Below are positions 22,371-33,050 of a stretch of DNA of 64,000 nt, piece after piece; position 1 is the stretch's first letter; each line of letters begins with the position of its first letter. The notes below the pieces were generated by a model. That model did no database searches. It was not told the DNA's origin and worked only from the letters and a program-made list of their open reading frames with translations. Both the position numbers and the translations under genes were made by a program. Source of the DNA: Artocarpus heterophyllus (Eukaryota > Streptophyta > Magnoliopsida > Rosales > Moraceae); contig CM046345.1 of assembly GCA_025403435.1 (NCBI GenBank), forward strand, positions 1,736,001-1,800,000, given 5' to 3'.

Positions 22371-23776
22371 TGATAAGTTAGTTTTAGGCTAATTAATTAT
22401 ATAATTCTCACTTAATATTTTTGTTAGTTTTGAGCGATTTATAAGAATTTAATAGTGTTTTATGTTCTCTTATAAGTTTTGAAGAAAACGATGCATAATG
22501 ACAAAGCGCAGGGCAAAGCAGACCGAAAATTAAGCAAAAGTGGACTCGGGATGAAATGGAGCCTAGACGCCAATTATTGGGCACCTAGGCGCTGCTATAG
22601 ATGAAGTTTCACACAAAAAACCCAAGAGCATAGCGCCTAGGCGCCACAATTTGGACGTCTAGGCGCCATTTAGGAGGCCAGTATAGCGCTTAGGCGCTAT
22701 AATCCTAGCGCCTAGGCGCTACTTCGAAGCCTAGGCGCCGTATTCATGGCGCCTAGGCGCCAGTTCAGAAAAGCATCTACGGGCAAGTATAGCGCCTAGG
22801 CGCTACAATCATGGCGCCGTAATGAAGCCTAGGCGCCAGAAAATCGAGCCTAGGCGCCATTGCGATCCCAATTCAAATTCTAGTATAATTTCGTTCCAAA
22901 ATTGTCCTTTTAAACCCTAGTCTATAAATAGAACATTATGAAGGGTTGGAGCACGGATTCTAAAGAGGGAAAACTATAGACAAGAGGAGAGAATTCAACG
23001 CTTTGGAGAAGAAGAACGGTACAACCCGGAGACGAAAATCATCTTCGCATCCAAACACAGTTCTTTTCCTTCACTCATCATGTTTAAGACATTATTTAGG
23101 ATTGTTTTTAGTTTCATTAGGAACTAATTTTCTCTATTCTAGGGCTACGATGTAGCCGAATTATAATTGTTCACTTTTATTTAATTTAATTTAATTCATG
23201 TTTATTCTTATCTATGCTGAGTGTTTAGTCTAATCTTAATGCTTGTAAAAGTTTGCGCACCTTTTGCATGATTTGTGATTTAATTTGAGGCTGAGAAGCG
23301 ATAATTAAACTAGACCATAAATGAATACCATGAGATCATCATAGGACAGAGATATCTATGAGACTTGTGTAACACTATGAATTTCTTGTTCTTAATGAAT
23401 CTTGGTAAGTTTAGAGTTTCCACAGAGATGTAAGAAATTTGCTAACTGGGATAAATTATTAATGCTTGAGAAAAATTAATGACTACTTAAAAGAAATTCG
23501 TTATTGGCATAGGAGTAAACATCAGTTGATTAAATTAGATAATTTGAATATGATTAATTTAGGTGAAATCGGATGCCCTAGTCTTTTATTATTTAGGTTT
23601 TCATTTATATTTTTTTTGTTTTGTTATTTTTCTATTTTATATTTGATTGTTTAAATAATTTTAGGGTTAACCAATTTCGGTACTTAGCTAGATTAACGCA
23701 ATCTTCGTGGGAACGATACTCTACTCACTCTTTATTACTTGTCTACGATTTTGTGCACTTGCAGATTTTTGCAACA
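22371..23776 (+). repeat. 5' LTR of the Athila-like element
   Basis: 1406 bp, TGATAAGTTAG to GCAACA. It carries a palindrome cluster (22563-22860) and, about 60 bp after it, the TATA box CTATAAATAGAAC (about 22921-22933), so the cluster lies in proximal U3. The rest is AT-rich. Confidence 0.9.
22560..22862. repeat. cluster of GGCGCCTAGGCGCC-type palindromes, about 22-bp period
   Basis: CTAGG or TTAGG cores embedded in GCGCC-TAGGCGC palindromes occur at 22563 (CTAGA), 22585, 22637, 22659, 22690, 22712, 22731, 22753, 22796, 22829 and 22850. Neighbouring intervals are most often 21-22 bp. A half unit stands at 22813. The equivalent 3' LTR cluster (about 29230-29462) has fewer units. Confidence 0.85.
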
Positions 23777-23782
23777 AGTTTT

Positions 23783-23800
23783 TGGCGTCGTTGTCGGGGA
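23783..23800 (+). other. primer-binding site, tRNA-Asp type
   Basis: TGGCGTCGTTGTCGGGGA begins 6 nt after the 5' LTR. It matches the complement of the plant tRNA-Asp 3' end (TGGCGCCGTTGCCGGGGA) at 16 of 18 positions; both differences are C to T. Priming by tRNA-Asp is typical of Athila elements. Confidence 0.8.
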
Positions 23801-23973
23801 TTATTGTTTAATTTAGTTAATATCGATACCAATTAGCTCTAGAATTACTTTGAATTTTTTTTTATTTGTTTTATTTCGTTTTTATTTGTTCTATTTTTTT
23901 TTCTTTTAAGTCATTTGTTTCCCAAGGAACTTCATGATGTTGCATCGGAATATCCTTGCAAGTTTTATCTAAC

Positions 23974-25984
23974 TGTTCGAAGCAAAGTGCGCAGAGAAAT
24001 TTTTTAAAATTTTCATCAGAGTAATTTTCAAAATACAAGTTTGACATGTTATATGTATAAATTAAACAGATCTTACTAACCTCAGTGTGTTAAAGAACCT
24101 CCGCAACCTGTGTAGAGAAGTAACCTTCCAGAAGAGCCTCAACCAACTGGTCTTCTTTGCTATTCTCTATCCACAACCGGAGTAAGTGTGGGCTCACACG
24201 TACAGCTCTTCCACCGGTGACTCTCCTTCCAACCAACAGAGAGAACCCAAAGCTAGTGTTCGTGATTTGTGAACAAAAGCTCTCAGGGAGTTTTCAGATG
24301 CTCACTAGAAGAGTATCACTCTTAATCTCTCAAATTGATCTCTTTTTATACCTATTGGTCCTAGGGTCAGTCCATATCAGATTAGGTCTCAAAAAATCGA
24401 AACAGAATCAAGTTCGGATCAATATCTGATAAGATACGCGTGAAAAACGTGTAATCTTATGTGCGCTGATAGGCAGGCCGAACTGTCTGATAGGCAGGCC
24501 GAACAGGCCAGTTTGGCAGGCCGAACACGTCATCCGGCAAGCCGAACTGCCGAGAAAAAATCTCCATGAATCTTTTATTTTCCACCCGAGATTCTAAAGG
24601 ATAAAGTCTCAGTTTTGATTCAAATAGCCCAATAGAAAAGATATCTGATCAAAACAAACTTTATCAAGATAATCTCTAAAAAAATAAATTAATTCACAAT
24701 AATTCTACAAGTTTATCTTGATCCAATTTATCCAAAATTAAATCAACCGATAAACAGACAAAAATTATCTGATCACAATAATTCAACAAGTTTATCTTGA
24801 ACTAATTTCTTACAAAATTAATTCAACCAATAAACAGACATGAATTATTTGATTCTTACAAATTTTAAACCAATCTGATAAATCCGACATAAGTCACCAA
24901 TTATTGGAAAAGCACGCCGTGTCGTTATAGGATTTTGTGAGCTAGCAAAGGGGACCAAAATGGACCTATAAAGTTCAAGCTCATGATAATTATGAAACCC
25001 AATATCCCAGATATACATTTCACAATTATCAACTCCAACGCTACTCCACTAAAAGCTTAGAGCTGCACTCTCGAACTTTATAGAATTACGAAGCTCGTGT
25101 AGCTAAGTCTCCATGACATATCATAGTGTATCGCATCCCCATATGATCATCCATAATCGGCTTAAGGACAAGTTCTGTCTTACCTTCCCGATTATTTTTA
25201 TCTTACGTTCCATTGTCTCACCATTAGAAAACTTACCATCCAAAAATAGTATACCATTCGGTTACACCTATATATCCAAATGGTTAAGCGCTCCAGTTTT
25301 CTAATTACAGGACAACGCATATAAGAGGATATCATTACTCCTAAAGAGGAGCTATGGATTTCATATCTATGAATAACAAGTCTACGCTACCAAGAGTCAT
25401 GCCTCTAACGTACCGGCATGCATGCCACTATAGAGATGTGGGAGTCACCCATTGGTACATCAAAAGACACAAGTCGAGACAACGGGCCCATTATTCATCT
25501 CAGGATTAAGATACAATACAAATGATTGTCTAAAGTGAATCGATTTGCCAAGACAGAATTATTAATCCAAATCAATTCACTTTATGTCCCGATCCAACAC
25601 ATTGTCACCTTTGACAACGTGCCAATGTTTCTATTCATGGAGTCCAACTCCGATGGTCAAGACAAACCATCTCCCAAAAGGGATATAGACAACATAACAA
25701 TCTTTACATGAATAAAGCGCCCAACTTTATTCCCTCGATTGTGGATCATATGTTTTAGACCGTCACCCTAAGAATTACGTCTTCCGCATAATCATCCCAT
25801 CATATGCCCAATTCTTAAGGTTTAGACTGACAGTCTCAGACTACTGTTTGCTTATCATACATTCAACAAATATGAACGTAAAGAGGACAATATTTGGTAT
25901 ATATAAATGAATAAATTCTTTATTGATAAAAATGTCTCCAAAAACGTATTAAATTTTTACTCCTTAGAGCATACATGTCTAACA
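23974..25984 (-). mobile_element. 1.9-2.0-kb LTR-like element, copy 2, nested in the Athila-like element
   Basis: Homologous to 4210-6108 along its length. In sense orientation (minus) it runs from TGTTAGA to a CGAACA end. The TATA box (TATAAAAAGAG, minus, near 24343-24353) has a cluster of four GGCAGGCC-type motifs 120-210 bp upstream of it, at 24472, 24493, 24515 and 24536. No clear target duplication was found. It separates the 5' interior from the gag-like remnant. Confidence 0.7.
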
Positions 25985-25994
25985 CCAATAACAT

Positions 25995-26214
25995 ATGGAA
26001 CCATTTTATGCGGCTTGGGAGCGATTTAAAGATATGCTTGAGTGGTATCCACATCACAACTTGCCAAAGTGGGCACTTCTCCAAATTTTTATTGAAGGAT
26101 TGCATTTTGAAGCTAGAGATTGGGTGGAAAAAGGCACAGTTTCTGACGGTCATTCTTTCTTTTCAAGAACTGTTGATGAAGCCTAGTACTTATTGGAGGA
26201 TATGGTAGACTTTA
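25995..26214 (+). pseudogene. gag fragment of the Athila-like element
   Basis: The frame reads MEPFYAAWERFKDMLEWYPH then LPKWALLQIFIEGL and DEA, an internal stop TAG (26184-26186), then YLLEDM. This is the Retrotrans_gag core (FYxAWERFK...LLEDM) of Athila/Tat capsid proteins. The N-terminal part is missing; the nested LTR begins immediately upstream. It is a remnant. Confidence 0.75.
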
Positions 26215-26516
26215 ATTATCATTTATATTTGAATTCTTCAATGCACAATTCCTACTTGGAGAGGTACCAAAATCTTTCATGGAATATCCATTCCAACATG
26301 ATGGAACAATCTTGTAGCCAATATTAAGAAGAGAAGACACCTTTGAAAGTTGCTTTAAACAGTCTAAAGGCCACTCTTGAGGGAAGACATTAAATCTCCA
26401 ACTCTAGATGATATCTTGATGTACAAATCCATTTAAAGAGCACAATTTTAAAAAGTCATCTAGAGGAGGAAATTACTACGTCAAATCCTTGTGGTGACCA
26501 TAAAACGATAAAGGAT

Positions 26517-27092
26517 GTGGTTTTGTTTGATGATGATTGTGCGAAACCTCAAGAATTTGAGCCTCTAGAGGAAATAGAACCTCAAGATGAAGAACAAGAA
26601 CCCTTTGAAGTTGTCTTAGCTCAACCATTTGCTGAGTTGGGATCTTGCTCAATCAACAACGATGTACACTTGCTAAATCAAGAGAAGTCTATCCAAAACT
26701 TTGACTTTTATGAAGACCAAATCACAAGCATGCTAATGGATAGCCAAAAAGAAAGGGCAGAGCAAATAAAAGGGTCATTAGAGAAATTCCTATATGAGGA
26801 GAAGCCGCGAGGGTCGTTGGAGGATATAGAAGCACATAAGACTGTTGATTTGAGCTCATCAATGGTTCCAACATATAGATCACCAACTAATTCGTGTTGG
26901 CCATGGACATCACAACCATCACATCTCACCATGTTCAAGCTCGAGCCAATAATGAAGTTCCCATCAAAAGCACATCATTTAAAGACGTTTGTTGTTGGTG
27001 CAACGTGCGAATTACTTCTAAATCTTGCCAAGCTTAAGGGCATCTATAACCAAGACCCATATGTGGTGCCGTTTGATACTAACTATGGGTGA
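26517..27092 (+). pseudogene. degenerate acidic open frame inside the Athila-like element
   Basis: About 191 codons are open but the frame has no ATG at its start. It is rich in Glu and Asp (EPLEEIEPQDEEQEPFEVV) and ends ...YVVPFDTNYG. I do not recognise a domain. It lies between the gag piece and the GGGAGGCAACCCAA block, where autonomous relatives have pol, so it is probably recombined or captured element sequence and not a host gene. Confidence 0.45.
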
Positions 27093-27556
27093 AAGCCGCT
27101 CTTTGACAAGCGCTTCTTTGAGAGTCAGGCTGATGACTATAAAACAAGCGCTTCTTGGGAGGCAACCCAAGCTCTCTATTATTTTCAATTTTAGTTTTCA
27201 TAATATTATTTAGTTATTAGTTGTTTCTTTTCGATTTAGTCTTTTTTGCTACTTAATCATGATGTAAGTCTTGTTTATGGTGATTCCAGGTTTTCGGGGG
27301 ACATCAAGGTGCTCAGCTGGCTAAAAAAAATAATTCAAAAACTGAAACTATATCGGCAACCTGGCACAGATGATGAACCACATGGCCATGCATCTGAAAA
27401 TGAACTTGGACAATTTTTCCACAGTCTCTGCTTTCAATGAAGATAATGAAGAGAATGAGGATGAGGAGGAATAGGCTGTCGCAACCTTCAATTTAGGGAG
27501 TGTTCTTTCCTTTCTTATTTTTGTTTTCTTTTTACATTGAGGACAATATATTGTTC

Positions 27557-29037
27557 AAGTTTGGGGGTGGTGTGTTGCTTTATGTTTTTTTTTTTTTTGT
27601 GTGTCAATTAGTCATTATGGTTTAATTAGGTTTTAGTTTAGTTTTTTTTTTCCTTTGCATTTGATAGTAATTAGGATAGTAAAGTTGTGTCGTTTGAGCA
27701 CTGTTTAACTTGAATCATAGGAGGCCAATGATAAGACGATGGTTGAAATTGAATATGGCTTTTAGGGGATAATAATTATTGTTGGTCTATCCTTGTTTTT
27801 CTTGTGATTTTTTTGCCATGCTGTGATTCTTTGAGCACTTTGAGCACTCACGACTTGATCACTTAAATATTCTACACTTAGAGGACTTTTATGTTGATTA
27901 AGTGATATTTTTGATCTCAAATGAACGCTAGAACCTATTTGATAACCACTTGAGGTGAAATCCTAGGCTACACAACATTAAGGATATGATTTAGGCTATT
28001 TTTGGACCGTTTGAGCCTTTCAAACCTACCATTGACATCATTTAATCACTAGTTACCCCGTTGAACCTTATTATCCATTTTCTTTGTTACCCACATAATT
28101 AGCCTAGCCTTTGAATAACTTATCCTACTTAGTCCCTCACTCATAAGCATGATTAGTTTGTCCAGGAAATTATTTGAAGGTAGTAGGCATTATGGGAGGA
28201 TGGGTGGAGTTTTGAAGAACTTATCGAGAAAATATGTTTTCCTATCATTCAATCATAGGTGGAGTTTTGAGTATTGTTATCAAGGGATTATGTATTCATG
28301 TTTATTCATTGTCAAAAAAAAAAAAACATAAAAAAAAGAAAGAAAAAAAAAGAAAAAGAAAGAAAAAGAAAAAAATAAAATAAAATAAAAAAAAAGAAAA
28401 AGAAAAAAAGAAAAAAATTAAAAAAAAGCGAAAAAGAAACATCAAATAAATGTGAATGACAAAGGGAGTGCAACATAAGTTTGGGGGTGTACTTAAAAAG
28501 AAGAAATGATGTTCTTATGAGGTCCTAAGACAAATTGTGTGTTTATGGGTGAATTTTGAGCCATATTATATCATTTATCTCACCTTTTTACCTTAGCCAC
28601 ACATTACAAGCCGAATAAAGTCCTAAAGATCTTTGATGATGCGTTAGTCTACATTAGTGGAGAGTGGGTTTAAAAAAAAGGCCTATGGAGTTCATAAATT
28701 TCACTAATCTAGAGATCTTTCAAAATAAGCTTGTTGACATAAACTAATCCGAGTGTAGGTACTTAAGTGCTAGAGGCATCACACACACACACTCAAGGAA
28801 TTATGAGTATAGTAAACTTGAGATTTAAATTGATTTTTTTTCATGATCACAATGATTAGAGTTTCCTTTGAGTCATAAACTTTATGCAATCTTTGAGGCC
28901 AAGTATGATAAAAAAATTAAATTGATGCTCGAACTATGTCGTGCGTTAGTGTCAGTCCAGTCCTTTTGTCTTGTTCTTTGTTCTTTTTTTTTGTATCTTT
29001 TGCTCGAGGACTAGCAAAATCTTAAGTTTGGGGGTAT
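27557..29037 (+). repeat. three polypurine-tract-like AAGTTTGGGGGT motifs and a long A-rich tract
   Basis: AAGTTTGGGGGT occurs at 27557-27568 and 28477-28488, and AAGTTTGGGGGTATT at 29024, just before the 3' LTR. The last is in position to serve as the polypurine tract. Between the first two lies a tract of A with scattered G (28314-28440). The rest of this stretch is non-coding. Confidence 0.75.
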
Positions 29038-29038
29038 T

Positions 29039-30379
29039 TGATAAGTTAGTTTTAGGCTAATTAATTAGATGATTCTCACTTAATATTTTTGTTAGTTTTG
29101 AGCGATTTATAAGAATTTAATAGTGTTTTATGTTCTTTTATAGGTTTTGAAAGAAAACGATGCATAATGGCAAAGCGCAGGGCAAAGCAGACCGAAAATT
29201 GAGCAAAAGTGGACTCGGGATGAAATGGAGCCTAGACGCCAATTATTGGGCACCTAGGCGCTACTACAGATGAAGTTTCATACAAAAAACCCGAGAGCAT
29301 AGCGCCTAGGTGCCATTTAGGAAGCCAGTATAGCGCCTAGGCGCCGTATTCAGGCACCAGTTCAGAAAAGCATCCACGGGCAAGTATACTGCTTAGGCGC
29401 TACAATCATGGCGCCTAGGCGCCGTAATGAAGCCTAGGCGCCAGAAAATCGAGTCTAGGCGCCATTGCGATCCCAATTCAAATTCTAGTGTAATTTCATT
29501 TCAAAATTGCCATTTTAAACCCTAGCCTATAAATAGAACATTATGAAGGGTTGGAGCACGAATTCTAAAGAGGGAAAACTACAGACAAGAGGAGAGAACT
29601 CACTGTTTTGGAGAAGAAGAACGGTACAACCCGGAGACGAAAATCATCTTCGCATCCAAACTCAGTTCTTTTCCTTCACTCATCATGTTTAAGACATTAT
29701 TTAGGATTGTTTTTAGTTTCATTAAGAACTAATTTTCTCTGTTCTAGGGCCACGATGTAGCCGAATTATGATTGTTCACTTTTATTTAATTTAATTTAAT
29801 TCATGTTTATTCATTATCTATGCTGAGTGTTTAGTCTAATCTTAATGCTTGTAAAAGTTTACGCACCTTTTGCATGATTTGTTATTTAATTTGAGGCTGA
29901 GAAGCAATAATTAAATTAGACCATGAATGAATACCATGAGATCATTATAGGATAGAGATATCTATGAGACTTGTGTAACACTATGAATTTCTTGTTCTTA
30001 ATGAATCTTGGTAAGTTTAGAGTTTCCACATAGATGTAGGAAATTTGCTAACTGGGATAAATTATTAATGCTTGAGAGAGATTAATGACTACCTAAGAGA
30101 AATTCGTTATTGGCATAGGAGTAAACATCAGTTGATTAAATTAGATAATTTGAATATGATTAATTTAGGTGAAATCGGATGCCCTAGTCTTTTATTATTT
30201 AGGTTTTCATTTATATTTTTTTTTTGTTATTTTTCTATTTTATATTTGATTGTTCAAATAATTTTAGGGTTAACCAATTTTGATACTTAGCTAGATTAAC
30301 GCAATCCTCGTGGGAACGATACTCTACTCACTCTTTATTACTTGTCTACGATTCTATGCACTTGCAGATTTTCGCAACA
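29039..30379 (+). repeat. 3' LTR of the Athila-like element
   Basis: 1341 bp, homologous to 22371-23776 with scattered substitutions. It is about 65 bp shorter, mainly through loss of whole palindrome units, while keeping one complete unit (near 29410) that is truncated in the 5' LTR. Confidence 0.9.
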
Positions 30380-30407
30380 CAAGAGAAGAACAAAATTGAA
30401 GAAAAAC

Positions 30408-30472
30408 AAGCTTGAAGCTTGGCCGGAGCGCATGCCCGTAGAAAGGAATTCCACGCGGCCGCGCGGAGTCAT
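30408..30472. other. short GC-rich fragment with CGCGGCCGCGCG palindrome
   Basis: The segment just outside the right target duplication is strongly GC-rich against an AT-rich background and holds CACGCGGCCGCGCGGAG. It may be a remnant of a different GC-rich LTR into which the Athila-like element inserted. No longer homology is visible in the window. Confidence 0.35.
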
Positions 30473-30567
30473 CATAATCTCATAACACTCCAAGATGGTT
30501 TGTTAAACACACCTTTAATTTGTTATGATATAATCTATACAATACCACTATTGCCATAAAATTGTCT

Positions 30568-30715
30568 TAGAGCCTATTTGAGAACATAGGTTCAAACCAA
30601 TATGCTTTTATTCAAATTAATTTTGTTACAGTATTTTCTCTCACAAAATTTGAATTGTTATATTGTTTTCAGTTTGAAACTTTCGTTCGAACCTATATTT
30701 TCAAGTGGATCCTAA
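30568..30715. repeat. MITE-like inverted-repeat element
   Basis: The left part GCCTATTTGAGAACATAGGT is mirrored by ACCTATATTTTCAAGTGGATCC at the right, around an AT-rich core with TCTCACAAAATTTGAATTG. A truncated relative starts near 31649 (AAGCCTATTTGAAAACATAG). Confidence 0.5.
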
Positions 30716-31327
30716 TTGTCAAGACTCAATATTACACCGCGTGGTGTAGACCAAATGCAAACATGAAAGAGGCTTATGTTATTTTAGGTTGCGATCAGAT
30801 TGAGTCTTGTGTGTATTGTACTCTGTTTTATACATTTAGAAAGAAACGTGAAGCCAATGTGTTTCGACAAAAAGGTCTCAGTAGTGTAGCTAGAAGCCGT
30901 GATATACTGGCGCAAGACTTGGCTTGTTGACAACATAACTAGGGACAGCGAAGTTGACTTCTCAATTAGAAATATTTTGGGTAGGCTGTGCACAGTCTAG
31001 TCCGTTCAAATTGCTAGGTGTTTAGGGCCAAATGTTTTGGCGGTTTGGACAAACTCAGGACCTAACTATACCGTTTTAGCTATTAGGACTAGAGCGGACC
31101 GTTTTAGAATGGTTCAGTCCGGTTTAACCGTAGCTCGGGACTCTTTTTATAGATTTTTGTGATTTTTATACTAAATTTTACACTTCTAAAACTCTAAATA
31201 TCCAAACTAAAAAAAACAACATTTAAAAAAAAAGGAAAATAACAAGAAACAAAAAACAACCAGAACATAAAACATACAATCCAAAGCAAGGATATATGTA
31301 TATATATTTAATATTTTTTATTATACA

Positions 31328-31374
<47 letters not shown>

Positions 31375-32635
31375 TCCAGTCAAGCCCGGACCGCCATTAA
31401 ATTTCCAAAATAGACTAAAAAATGGTCCGGTTCGGTTTAAGACCATCTTTAATGGTCTAGTCCCAATGATTCAAAAATTGGTAGATTAGTCCGATCCGAT
31501 GGTTTTTTGGTTTTCCTATACATCTCTAATTTTCGGTATTCCATGTTCCTGAAGCAAAAAAAATTGAGATTGAAAAATAGAAAACTAATTTGTTTGGCTA
31601 AAAGCTGTAACATTGTGAAACGTAATTGATAAACTAAATTTACTTTAAGCCTATTTGAAAACATAGTTGCAACTATATTTGTAGTTTTAACCAAAAGTGT
31701 TACAATATTTTCTCTTATAAATTTTTTTTAAAAAAAGGTTAGAATCACAAAATACAGCTTAAATGCGTTCATGAGCTATTAAATTAATTTAAGAAGTGTG
31801 TGGAAAAGTTGGTAGTACCAATTGTAAAACACCTGAAACGCAAACAAAAATGTGGGGTTTTGACCGTGTGTGGGATAATAGGTTTGAATCCTTAATTTCT
31901 AGGAAAATTGTCAAGACCCCACCAAAAAAAAAGGGGAAAGAGTTGGTAAAAGTTTTCCTCATTGCCAATCCTTGGTCATGTTTGGCCAGATTTAAATAGC
32001 GAAGCAGAATTGTAGGAGAAGATAAAAGGAGGAGAATTCCATGTTCTTTCTATTTATATCATGAATCACTTAAAAAAGGAAACACTTGCTTAAAGAGTTG
32101 ATAAGCTTTGAAAATGTAAAGGGCAGCATTTTTTTCAGCATTCACAAAATAAGTCCGCGTAAAGAACACGCATCGTGGTTTCTAGAATACTTGGGTCACA
32201 ATAAAATTATCTTAAATCACGAAAAATATAACCAATTAAGAGAACTTGATAAAAATATCCCGTTTGAAAATTTGGTTCAAACGGAAAAGTTTTAATTCAA
32301 ACAAAATTTATCACAATATTTTTTTCACAAATTTTGAATTGCTGTAGTGTTTTAAGCTTGAATGAACTTCTCTAACACCATAATTGTGATTTAAAACTAT
32401 ATCCTATTAGTAAGGTATTATTTATAATATTTTGATATCACTCCTAAACTGCTAAACTCTTCATAGTTGTAATAGAAAGGCTAAAACATGAGACGAAAAA
32501 AATTAGAACTCATGAATTCATTCATTCCAATGAATGAGATAGGGAAATTGTAGTAAATCATTTTTTTCAAAACTAATTAAGATAAATAACAGGATTTAAA
32601 AATATTTATATTAAATAACAATTTTAGTGTGAATA
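30716..32635. other. intergenic spacer with microsatellite
   Basis: AT-rich DNA with repeated strings such as GGTCCGGTTCGGTTTAAG (31423) and a (TA)n tract at about 31336-31369. Short open frames (31796-31999, 32086-32295) match no family I know and are not called as genes. Confidence 0.5.
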
Positions 32636-32639
32636 ATTT

Positions 32640-32865
32640 GTTTACCTCCTTATTTATAGTGTAAATAATTTTTATTTACTTAGTAAATAGATTTAAGGTG
32701 CAAATAATATATTTACCCTATTGCTTATAGCATAAACAATTGTTTATACAGTAAATAAATTATTTAAATCGTAAATCTACTGTAAACTCTAAATATTTTT
32801 AAAACATGATATTTACCTTTAAAAGTTTTAAAAATATGATATTTCTCTCAGTCTCTCAAAGAAAT
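32640..32865 (+). repeat. interspersed repeat, inverted partner at about 61600-61815
   Basis: The region from TTATTTATAGTGTAAATAAT to GATATTTCTCTCAGTCTC matches the reverse complement of 61590-61815 over about 220 bp, including GGTGCAAATAAT-TATTTACC. It is AT-rich and non-coding, with internal TTTAC/GTAAA inverted steps. Class unknown. Confidence 0.65.
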
Positions 32866-32894
32866 ATAATTTACACACAATAGACACGTTTAGC

Positions 32895-33050
32895 AACCCT
32901 GTTTTAACTATAGAGTTGAAATTGTTACAATGTAAAACTTTTACATACTATAATATAAAATAAAAATAGGCTATATTGTGAAGCTCTTATATACTACAAT
33001 AAAATCGTTTTAATTTTAATTATAATTATGTTACCAAACACACTTAAAAT
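32895..33050. repeat. MITE-like repeat
   Basis: Begins near AGCAACCCTGTTTTAACTAT and ends near TACCAAACACACTT; it contains GAAGCTCTTATATACTACAA, the core shared with 20735-20885 and 21075-21245. Borders are approximate. Confidence 0.4.

Larger units (their letters stand above)
22371..30379 (+). mobile_element. Athila/Tat-type Ty3-gypsy LTR element, non-autonomous, with a nested LTR
   Basis: The LTRs lie at 22371-23776 and 29039-30379, both TG...CA, and the perfect 5-bp duplication caaga flanks the whole (22366-22370 and 30380-30384). A tRNA-Asp-type primer-binding site follows the 5' LTR and a purine tract AAGTTTGGGGG precedes the 3' LTR. The 5.3-kb interior holds only a broken gag-like piece and one further degenerate frame. 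It also contains the block GGGAGGCAACCCAA (27158-27171), a conserved mark of plant Athila/Tat elements. No protease, reverse transcriptase or integrase is seen, so any movement would have depended on proteins from another copy. A 2.0-kb LTR-like element (23974-25984) is inserted in the interior. Confidence 0.88.
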
